DNA of 64,000 bases from positions 17,829 to 81,828 of the forward strand of contig CAYOTO010000013.1 in the NCBI GenBank assembly GCA_964406945.1, given 5' to 3'. The stretch comes from UBA2266 sp964406945. GTDB lineage: Bacteria; Planctomycetota; Phycisphaerae; Sedimentisphaerales; Anaerobacaceae. Made by a program: the position numbers and the translations under genes. The notes under the pieces were generated by a model. That model was not told where the DNA came from. It was given only the letters and a program-made list of their open reading frames with translations, and searched no databases. Numbering within the stretch: position 1 is the first letter of the stretch; each line of letters begins with the position of its first letter. This document shows positions 1 to 6,653 of this stretch, in pieces.

Positions 1-137
1 GAGCGGTTGCAGATAGCAGTGATAAGCGGCCGGGCGGTCATACCGGTCAGGTGGCACCATCTCGCGACGGCGCTGGCGAATTCCCTGCCCATGACTCCGC
101 AGCCTATGATTCCGAATCTGATGTGGTTGCTCTTCAT
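1..137 (-). CDS. Gfo/Idh/MocA-type oxidoreductase, N-terminal part (runs off the window)
   Basis: Only about 45 codons are inside the window. Reading from the ATG at 137 on the minus strand, the protein begins MKSNHIRFGIIGCGVMGREF, a Rossmann-fold start with the GxGxxG-like dinucleotide-binding motif (GCGVMG) typical of NAD(P)-dependent Gfo/Idh/MocA sugar oxidoreductases. An AGGA ribosome binding site lies in the end of the upstream heparinase gene, whose TAG stop is only 12 nt away, so the two are probably co-transcribed (lyase then oxidoreductase). No export signal is visible. Substrate cannot be told from this fragment. Confidence 0.72.
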   Translation of the reverse strand, partial: MKSNHIRFGIIGCGVMGREFASAVARWCHLTGMTARPLITAICNR

Positions 138-149
138 TGTGTTGTGATC

Positions 150-2042
150 CTACCTTGCGGATATTGGTCTGATAGTCAGATTGACAGCCGCGCGCTTAAC
201 CGGGTCGGCAAGTTCGATGGCCAACCGGGTCGGCAGTTTGTCGTGCTTGAGGTCTTCTTTGATCTGCTCGGCTTTGATATCAAAAGCCGCACCGTTTGTG
301 TCGATCACGATTTCAATCGCTTCGTTTCCGGCCCCAATAACAAGGCGGTCTGTGCCGAGTCTTTTCCACTCTTCGAACGTAATTACAGCGGTGGAAAAGC
401 TCCGCGGCTTCGACAGAACGACTTCGTCGGTTATCTTAAGGCCGCCCGTTCCTGTGCGGTTGTATTCGAAACTGCGCAGGAGTTTCTTCAACTCGGCGAC
501 CGGATACGCACTGGTTATGTCCAGCACCAGGGAATCGGACGCATCCGACGTTTCGATGCTTAATATCTCGGCCGCGGCGGAACTTCCGGTCTTCTGCAGT
601 GTGCCCGCGACAACCGGCACGGGGTGTCCGAATGAATTCAGCACGTTGCTCTGGTACCTGCGGCCGCTGAATGTCCTTGCGGTGTAGACCTCCGCCCCCG
701 GATCGGCCAGCAGCAGCTTGTCGCCGAGCACCACGACGTATGAACCAACATCGTTATGGTTGTGATGTTCGCTGTTGTGGCCGCCTTTGAGGGCGACCGC
801 CAGTTTCGAGTCGGATGAGCCCGGCCGGCAAATCAATACGCCTGCGTCGTCGAACCAGGTGCGGATTCCGGGCAGGGCGGATGCGGTTTGTGACTGTTCG
901 GCTTGCGATGCGGAGTTATCGAAAGTGTACATCATGGCGCGATAAAGCGAACCGCCCGAAATGTTCGTGTCGATATCTTCCCATTGTTTCAGGCCCAGCC
1001 CCAGTCTCCTGCTCACATAATACATAAGAAGTGAACTGGGTCCGGCGTCGACGGAGCAGTCAGCGAATGCGGGGTAGACCCCATTGATAATTTCAATTTT
1101 AGCGCCGAAAAGGGCCGCCTGACGTGCTCTGTCGTTGTCGAACAGATCGACATCCCCGTCCGTTGCCTGATAAATCATCTCGCACAGCATCGCATAATAC
1201 CCGAAGCCGTAGTTCCAGTATCCCAGACCCTCCGAGCAGTAACCGTCGGGGGTAAATCCCCGGAGGAAGTTCTTGCTGTAATGCTCGGCCGCGGCGATGT
1301 AGAAAGCCCGCTGTTGCGTTGAATCCAGAACCGCCAGCGCCGAGCCCGTTACCCCCGCCAGACAAACTGCGTTCCAGTTGTTGGTTGTGGTCATCCACCA
1401 GTTCTTCTTTCGTTTACCGTTGACCATGTCCTGATAGGGTGTGAATATCCGCTTGCTCAGGTTCTCTCGCAGGAGTTTGCGTGTTGCCGGTTTGAGTTTG
1501 TCGGCCAGAAGGTAATCGGCACTCGCCAGAGACCATGCAAGAGTAGCCGAGCCAAGGTCTATGTCCACTGTTTTGCCGTGGAAGTTCGCCAAAGACGTGT
1601 CGTGCGCCGGCATAACCCAGGTTCGCTCGCTGTAAACGGCCCCGACGATTTGGCGGAATGCATCCAGGAACCTGCCTTTGTTTTCGACGCATTCGGCGAT
1701 AACCAGATCGTCGATTCGGCCTCTTCTGCGGCTTGCAACCCTTTGCCAGCGGGTCCGATTGCCTGTCTTCGAGAAGTCCAGGTACAAATCGTCGCTCTGC
1801 TCTGGGATAGGTTGCGAAATCAGGCGCTCGGCGCTGCGAACGACGGCCTGGAACTGTGAAAGTTCTCCAAGTCGCTCCCATCCCGGCCGGTCATTGATTG
1901 TTCTGCCGAACCCTCGAGCTTGGGAGTCAAGCATTTTTCCAAGTGCGTCGACTCTGGTGCTGCTGATTTCGGCAGCATGCGCCGTAGCCGAGAAAAGTGC
2001 TGCGAATATTAACGTGGTGCCAACTCTGAATATGCCGGTCAT
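150..2042 (-). CDS. Heparinase II/III family polysaccharide lyase, secreted
   Basis: About 630 residues. I chose the ATG at 2042 rather than an upstream in-frame start because GAAAGG sits at good spacing before it and the protein then begins with a Sec signal peptide (MTGIFRVGTTLIFAALF, cleaved after AHA). The N-terminal half is an alpha-helical toroid. The C-terminal half carries the family hallmark HNHNDVGSYVV followed by LLADPGAEVY, the heparinase II/III-like beta-sandwich region. Such enzymes cleave uronate-containing polysaccharides (heparin-like, alginate, ulvan-like) by beta-elimination in the periplasm or outside the cell. The exact polymer cannot be deduced. It is followed closely by a Gfo/Idh/MocA oxidoreductase, fitting a catabolic operon. 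Confidence 0.85.
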   Translation of the reverse strand: MTGIFRVGTTLIFAALFSATAHAAEISSTRVDALGKMLDSQARGFGRTINDRPGWERLGELSQFQAVVRSAERLISQPIPEQSDDLYLDFSKTGNRTRWQRVASRRRGRIDDLVIAECVENKGRFLDAFRQIVGAVYSERTWVMPAHDTSLANFHGKTVDIDLGSATLAWSLASADYLLADKLKPATRKLLRENLSKRIFTPYQDMVNGKRKKNWWMTTTNNWNAVCLAGVTGSALAVLDSTQQRAFYIAAAEHYSKNFLRGFTPDGYCSEGLGYWNYGFGYYAMLCEMIYQATDGDVDLFDNDRARQAALFGAKIEIINGVYPAFADCSVDAGPSSLLMYYVSRRLGLGLKQWEDIDTNISGGSLYRAMMYTFDNSASQAEQSQTASALPGIRTWFDDAGVLICRPGSSDSKLAVALKGGHNSEHHNHNDVGSYVVVLGDKLLLADPGAEVYTARTFSGRRYQSNVLNSFGHPVPVVAGTLQKTGSSAAAEILSIETSDASDSLVLDITSAYPVAELKKLLRSFEYNRTGTGGLKITDEVVLSKPRSFSTAVITFEEWKRLGTDRLVIGAGNEAIEIVIDTNGAAFDIKAEQIKEDLKHDKLPTRLAIELADPVKRAAVNLTIRPISAR

Positions 2043-2112
2043 AGGTCCAAATCCTTTCAATCTATCGGTCAGGCTTCGCTGTAATGCTGTCAAAGCGGCG
2101 GACAGCCGTGTG

Positions 2113-2141
2113 ATATTACCAGAACTAACTGTTCGTTACAA
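2113..2141 (-). promoter_or_regulatory. Possible sigma70-like promoter for the heparinase gene
   Basis: On the minus strand TTGTAA (-35) is separated by 17 nt from TAATAT (-10), about 70 nt upstream of the heparinase start. Each hexamer matches consensus at four of six positions, so this is only a weak candidate. Confidence 0.3.
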
Positions 2142-2180
2142 CCGGGTGCCAGGCTGCAGCCGTTTGACTACCCGTTTGAA

Positions 2181-2372
2181 TTGCGGTTTGTTTTGGCGTG
2201 CAAAGAGATGATCGAGGAGAATACTTTTATCTTTTTATGGGCCTACAGAAACCAGAAAGCGATTCGCACGGGTCCGTGGAAGCTGCTTGTAAACCCAGGA
2301 AACAGGAACGCATCGGAAGATCGGCCTGTGCTGTTCAATCTTGACGATGCTCTCGGCGAGAAAGACATCTGA
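2181..2372 (+). pseudogene. Sulfatase C-terminal remnant
   Basis: The frame encodes FLWAYRNQKAIRTGPWKLL and then LFNLDDALGEKDI before a TGA. This is the characteristic C-terminal segment of arylsulfatases (family pattern: RxxxxAIRxGxWKL, then LYDLxxDPGE). The catalytic sulfatase domain with the C/S-x-P-x-R motif is absent: only about 50 recognisable residues remain and there is no proper start. I read it as the surviving tail of a deleted sulfatase gene, immediately followed by another gene stub. Confidence 0.6.
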
Positions 2373-2385
2373 GGGAAGTGCTTAC

Positions 2386-2460
2386 ATGAATTCTGAACTC
2401 ACAAGAAGGAAGTTTCTGAAAACGGTGGCGGCTCGCACGCTTTCCGGGAAGATAACCTGA
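2386..2460 (+). pseudogene. Truncated gene start with Tat signal (25 codons)
   Basis: An ATG preceded by GAGGGAAG opens a reading frame beginning MNSELTRRKFLKTVAARTLS, a Tat signal start with the twin-arginine motif TRRKFLK, and stops at a TGA after 24 residues. Tat substrates are normally hundreds of residues long, so this is most likely the 5' end of a gene whose body has been lost or frameshifted. The next 20 nt run straight into the 3' end of the convergent aminotransferase gene. Confidence 0.5.
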
Positions 2461-2482
2461 CAGTCATCCTTTACTGGAATTA

Positions 2483-3844
2483 TCACGCGAGCTTGTCGAT
2501 GTTTTTTGCGACCTTGTGAAAGGCTTCTATAATATCGTCCATATCCCTTTTCGACCTGGTGAAAGCGATCTTCGTCTCGGCCGTGAGCATTTCTTTTCCG
2601 GTCCGCTTGACCTGATCCATGTACGGAAAATGCAGTGACTTGCGATATGCATCGATCCTGGCTTTCGAGAAAGACCTCTTGAAAGTGTCGGAGTTGAGAT
2701 GCTCGGCGAGCATACCCTCCTTGTGGCAGCCGCCGCCGTAGACCCGCTCACGGCCGTACATTGGTATGCCCTCGGCCCGGAGTGCTTCGGCGAATTTCGA
2801 CGCCGGCACGCCTTTGAACTTGCCTTTGTCGTAGTCGAGTTCGAAGTGGAAATACGTGATGCGGGTGTTGTCGCTGTAGGACTTCCGGGGCGTAAGGCCG
2901 GGAATTTTTGTAAGCTGTTCGGTTATGTAAAGACCGTTTTTCTGGCGGGCCGCATCCTGCTCCTTGAATTTGCGGAACTGCTCGGTAAGGACCGCCGCCT
3001 GGAACTCCGTCATGCGATGGTTCGAGCCCGGATAGGGATAGCCGTGTTTCTGGTTTTTCGGGTCGCGGCCGTTGTTTATGAACGCGCCGCATCGCCGCAT
3101 CAGCTCTTCGTCATGGCCCAGAATGCAGCCGCCCTCGCCGCAGACAAGTGTTTTCCACTCCTGGAAGCTGATGCATCCGGTCGCTCCGAAGGTCCCCACC
3201 TTTTTGCCGCCGACCTCCGCATAGACGCTCTGGCACGCATCCTCGACAACCGGGATGTCGTGCTTTTTCGATACGGCCATGATCTTCTCGATATCGACCG
3301 GAAAACCGGACAAATGGACCGGCAGGATGGCCTTCGTGTTCTCGGTTATCGCATTTTCAATCAAGTCTGCGTCTATCGAACCTGTGTCCGGGTCGATATC
3401 GACGAAGACCGGCAGGGCGTGAAGATTTGTGATTTCGTTGATGGTTGCGATGAAAGTGCGAGGGGTGGTTATGACTTCGTCGCCCGGGCCAACGCCCAGA
3501 ACGCTCAGCGACGCCCGCAGAGCCGTGGTGCCGCCGTTGGTCAGGATTGCATACGGTACGCCCATCGCTTCTGCGAACTGCTCCTCGAAGTCGTACACGG
3601 CGTTGCCCCGGATACAGCACCAGTTGCGGCTTTTCAGGGCCTTGACGAGGGCCTTTTCCTCCCGTTTGTCGATTATCGGCCACGGCTCGTCGAACCGCTT
3701 CGTGCGGACGGGCGTGCCGCCCAGCAGCGCGAGTTTGTCTGCGTTGCCGGCGACCGCTCTGGCCGCTGACAGCGCAATCGCCGTACCGGTTACCGATGCC
3801 GAGGTTTTCTTGATAAACGAACGACGTGTGAACAGAGACTTCAT
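2483..3844 (-). CDS. DegT/DnrJ/EryC1/StrS-family PLP aminotransferase with Tat signal
   Basis: 453 residues. The N-terminus MKSLFTRRSFIKKTSASVTG is a Tat signal (TRRSFIK) followed by a hydrophobic stretch. The body is a fold-type I sugar aminotransferase: ALLGGTPVR start, NGGTTALRASL cofactor-phosphate region, VEDACQSVYAEV with the PLP-ring aspartate, and SFQEWKTLVCGEGG containing the Schiff-base lysine. The family normally aminates keto-sugar nucleotides in the cytoplasm, so an exported form is odd: PLP would have to be loaded before Tat export. A related Tat-tagged paralogue lies at 55258-56589. It converges with the gene remnants at 2181-2460. Role unknown, possibly modifying free sugars in the periplasm. 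Confidence 0.82.
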   Translation of the reverse strand: MKSLFTRRSFIKKTSASVTGTAIALSAARAVAGNADKLALLGGTPVRTKRFDEPWPIIDKREEKALVKALKSRNWCCIRGNAVYDFEEQFAEAMGVPYAILTNGGTTALRASLSVLGVGPGDEVITTPRTFIATINEITNLHALPVFVDIDPDTGSIDADLIENAITENTKAILPVHLSGFPVDIEKIMAVSKKHDIPVVEDACQSVYAEVGGKKVGTFGATGCISFQEWKTLVCGEGGCILGHDEELMRRCGAFINNGRDPKNQKHGYPYPGSNHRMTEFQAAVLTEQFRKFKEQDAARQKNGLYITEQLTKIPGLTPRKSYSDNTRITYFHFELDYDKGKFKGVPASKFAEALRAEGIPMYGRERVYGGGCHKEGMLAEHLNSDTFKRSFSKARIDAYRKSLHFPYMDQVKRTGKEMLTAETKIAFTRSKRDMDDIIEAFHKVAKNIDKLA

Positions 3845-3973
3845 GGCTACACCTCCATTTCAACATAGCCTGACAGGTCAAAACCGCGCCGACGCCCGAA
3901 TGGGGCCGTACCCAGCCTTATGGATACCAGTTGAAAACCCGCCGTTCAAGCTAATTCCGCCAGCGGCGAGTTC

Positions 3974-4002
3974 TTGCACTCGATCATCTGAAAGACTATC
4001 AT
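3974..4002 (+). promoter_or_regulatory. Possible promoter for the aldo/keto reductase operon
   Basis: TTGCAC (-35) and TATCAT (-10) are separated by 17 nt, 37 nt before the ATG at 4039. The -10 is good (5/6) and the -35 poor (3/6). Confidence 0.3.
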
Positions 4003-4038
4003 CCGTGCTGCTATGGTTGTTAAATAAGGATATAAACG

Positions 4039-4962
4039 ATGAAATACCGCATACTCGGAAAAACAGGCTTGAAAGTCTCCGTCGTAGGTATCGGAACCTG
4101 GCAGCTCGGCGGCGAATGGGGCAAATCTTTCGAGCAGGCCGAGGCCGATGCGATCGTGGCCAAAGGCGCCGAACTCGGCATTAACCTTGTGGATACCGCC
4201 GAATGCTATGGCGACCACCTTTCCGAGCGGCTCGTGGGAGAGGCCATAAAGGGCGACCGCGACAAGTGGGTCTTGGCGACCAAGTTCGGGCACAAGTTCC
4301 ACAGGCCTTTCGAGAGGGACTTCGTATACGACCCCCAGGAGGTCGAAAAGCAGCTCGACGCCTCCCTGAAGGCCCTGCAGACCGACTACGTCGACCTGTA
4401 TCAGTTTCACAGCGGCACTGATGAGATGTTCGACACCGAGGGCCTCTGGGAGATGCTCAATCGACAGATCGAAAAGGGCAAGGTGCGACATCTGGGGATT
4501 TCCGTCAGCAGCAAATACGACGGCACGCACCAGATAGAAGACGCCCCGAAGGTCAATGCCGGGGCGATTCAGCTCGTTTATAACCGTCTCAAGAGAAAGC
4601 CGGAGCAGTACCTGCTGAAGCGATGCATGGAACTCAATCTCGGTGTGCTGGCCAGAGTGCCGCTGGCGAGCGGATTTCTTACGGGCAAGTACGACAAGAG
4701 CAGCACGTTCGGCGACAATGACGTACGGGGGGCATGGATAACCGATGAGGATCGAATTGCCATGCTCGATGAAGCCGAAGAAGTCAGGTCCGAAGTGCCC
4801 GACGGCGTGGCAATGGCTCAATGGGCGCTTGCATGGTGCCTGAAGCATCCGGCGGTTACGTGCGTGATACCGGGCTGTAAGAGCCCCGAACAGGTGGCTT
4901 CGAACGCCGCCGCTGCAGAACTGGACATGGTGAGCACCGCCCATCCACAGGCCGCGGACTGA
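4039..4962 (+). CDS. Aldo/keto reductase
   Basis: 307 residues with no export signal, preceded by AAGGAT at good spacing. It is a complete (alpha/beta)8 aldo/keto reductase: GKTGLKVSVVGIGTWQLGG start, VDTAECYG supplying the catalytic Asp and Tyr, VLATKFG the catalytic Lys, and VDLYQFH the catalytic His, followed by the cofactor-binding C-terminal half (VIPGCKSPEQV). It should reduce sugar aldehydes or ketones with NAD(P)H in the cytoplasm. It is first in a co-directional run with the DUF4832 gene (16-nt gap), deoC and a GH2 beta-galactosidase, which suggests a sugar-catabolic role. The exact substrate is unknown. Confidence 0.9.
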   Translation: MKYRILGKTGLKVSVVGIGTWQLGGEWGKSFEQAEADAIVAKGAELGINLVDTAECYGDHLSERLVGEAIKGDRDKWVLATKFGHKFHRPFERDFVYDPQEVEKQLDASLKALQTDYVDLYQFHSGTDEMFDTEGLWEMLNRQIEKGKVRHLGISVSSKYDGTHQIEDAPKVNAGAIQLVYNRLKRKPEQYLLKRCMELNLGVLARVPLASGFLTGKYDKSSTFGDNDVRGAWITDEDRIAMLDEAEEVRSEVPDGVAMAQWALAWCLKHPAVTCVIPGCKSPEQVASNAAAAELDMVSTAHPQAAD

Positions 4963-4978
4963 TTGAAGGAGACGGCAA

Positions 4979-5920
4979 ATGAATCGCAGGAGATTCCTCA
5001 AAACCGCGTCAGCCTCTGTGCTTGGCCCGGCGGCTGTCCATCTTTCGGATACAGCGTGGGCACGGCGAAGCGGCTTTGTGGTTGTCGAGCCGAAAGCCAG
5101 CGATGAGTTGCTCGTTAACCCGGGTATGGGCTTCGAGACTTTTCACTGCTTCAACGCCGATGAGCGAATCCGCCGGTTGGATTACTATCCCGAATGCTCG
5201 ATAGCCTACTACCGCTTTTACTGGGACAAACTCGAACCCCGGGAGGGCAGGTACGACTTCGACCAGATAGACTCCCTTCTCGACAGGGCCCGTGACAGCG
5301 GCCAGGACCTGGCCCTGCGGTTCATGCCCATGAGCACCACCAACGAGCGGACCGGCACACCTCTCTGGTACATGGAAAGGGCAAAGACGTACCGGTTTGA
5401 ACGCAGCGGCAGCAGGGGCGGCGGGTACGACAACATGTGGGACGAGGCCCTGAAGTGGGGCGGTTCCGCGTACAATCCCAAGTCCGGCCGCATACCGCCC
5501 GAGCAGATACCGTCCATCGAACGGTTCATCAAACGCTGCGGCTACCGCTTCGAAATTAAACGCATTGCCCTCCCGCAAGTTATACGAACCGATGCACGGG
5601 TTCTGCCGGCGGCAATTGAACTGAAGAATACGGGTGTGGCGCCGCCGTACCGGGATTACGTTCCCGCCCTGAGACTGACAGGCAACGGCCGCTCGTTAAT
5701 CTTGAGGCTCAACGCCGGAGCCTCGCAATGGCTGCCGGGCGAACGTGTCATCGAGCAGGACGTGCAATTGCCGGGGGCACTTGCCGCAGGCAATTACAGA
5801 GTCTCGATAGGCATACTCCAGCCGGGCGCAGACCGGCCGGCAATCAGGACCGCAAACCCCGGCGTCGACAGCGACGGCTGGTACGTCAATGATCGACTGA
5901 CTGTCTCGGTCATAACCTGA
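4979..5920 (+). CDS. Tat-exported DUF4832-type glycosidase-like protein with internal deletion
   Basis: 313 residues, started by GGAGACGGCAA before the ATG. MNRRRFLKTASASVLG is a Tat signal. Residues about 40-135 (LLVNPGMGFETFHCFN, then YYRFYWDKLEPREGRYDFDQ) match the first strands of a TIM-barrel glycosidase-like domain. From about residue 145 (DEALKWGGSAYNPKSG, then FIKRCGYRFEIKR, NTGVAPPYRDY) it matches the last part of that barrel and the C-terminal DUF4832 beta-sandwich. Family members are usually about 450-500 residues, so the central barrel, including any acidic catalytic residues, appears to be missing near residue 140, with the frame preserved. It is probably non-functional as a hydrolase, but the ORF is intact. 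Confidence 0.7.
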   Translation: MNRRRFLKTASASVLGPAAVHLSDTAWARRSGFVVVEPKASDELLVNPGMGFETFHCFNADERIRRLDYYPECSIAYYRFYWDKLEPREGRYDFDQIDSLLDRARDSGQDLALRFMPMSTTNERTGTPLWYMERAKTYRFERSGSRGGGYDNMWDEALKWGGSAYNPKSGRIPPEQIPSIERFIKRCGYRFEIKRIALPQVIRTDARVLPAAIELKNTGVAPPYRDYVPALRLTGNGRSLILRLNAGASQWLPGERVIEQDVQLPGALAAGNYRVSIGILQPGADRPAIRTANPGVDSDGWYVNDRLTVSVIT

Positions 5921-5943
5921 GAACAAGCAATACGGAGCACAAG

Positions 5944-6627
5944 ATGAACTACACCTACAAAGATATAGCCGGGATGATCGACCATTCCCTGCTGAATCCG
6001 ACGCTGACCGTCGAAGACCTCGAAGCGGGCTGCGAACTGGCCATCGATTACGAGGTGGCCAGCGTCTGCATAATGCCGCACTACCTGAAAAGATGCGCCG
6101 AAATGCTCGACGGCACAGCGGTGAAGGCGAGCACCACAATCGGATTTCCCCACGGTGCAAACACCACGGCGGTCAAACTGGCCGAGGCGAACCGCGCGCT
6201 GGACGACGGCGGACAGGAGCTGGATATGGTCGTGAATATCAGCCGCGTCCTCAGCGGCGACTGGGATTACGTCCGCTCCGACATCAAAGCGGTAGTCGAT
6301 GCCGCGCACGACCATGGCCAGAAGGTCAAGGTCATCTTCGAAAACTGCTATCTGGCCGACGAGCACAAGATCAGGCTGTGCCAAATCTGCGGCGAAATCA
6401 ACGCCGACTGGGTGAAGACCTCGACCGGCTATGGCAGCGGCGGGGCGACGACCGGGGACCTTATCCTCATGCGAAAGCACTCGCCCGAACATGTGCAGGT
6501 AAAAGCCGCCGGCGGCGTCCGCGATCTCGACAGACTTCTCGAAGTCCGCGACCTCGGTGTCACCAGGGTGGGCGCCAGTCGCACGGCCGATATGCTCGAT
6601 GAATGCAAACGAAGACTGCAACCCTAA
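5944..6627 (+). CDS. deoC: Deoxyribose-phosphate aldolase family protein
   Basis: 227 residues, with GGAGCACAAG before the ATG and 23 nt after the DUF4832 gene. Family motifs are complete: IDHSLLNPT near the start, VCIMPHYL, TTIGFPHGANTT, ELDMVVNISR, KVIFENCYL, WVKTSTGYGSGGAT with the Schiff-base lysine near residue 158, and KAAGGVRDL. Class I DeoC aldolases cleave 2-deoxyribose-5-phosphate to acetaldehyde and glyceraldehyde-3-phosphate. In this sugar-degradation context a homologue acting on another deoxy-sugar phosphate is also possible. It is cytoplasmic and apparently complete. Confidence 0.88.
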   Translation: MNYTYKDIAGMIDHSLLNPTLTVEDLEAGCELAIDYEVASVCIMPHYLKRCAEMLDGTAVKASTTIGFPHGANTTAVKLAEANRALDDGGQELDMVVNISRVLSGDWDYVRSDIKAVVDAAHDHGQKVKVIFENCYLADEHKIRLCQICGEINADWVKTSTGYGSGGATTGDLILMRKHSPEHVQVKAAGGVRDLDRLLEVRDLGVTRVGASRTADMLDECKRRLQP

Positions 6628-6653
6628 GCAGTCGCATCAGGAAGGATTTAAGC

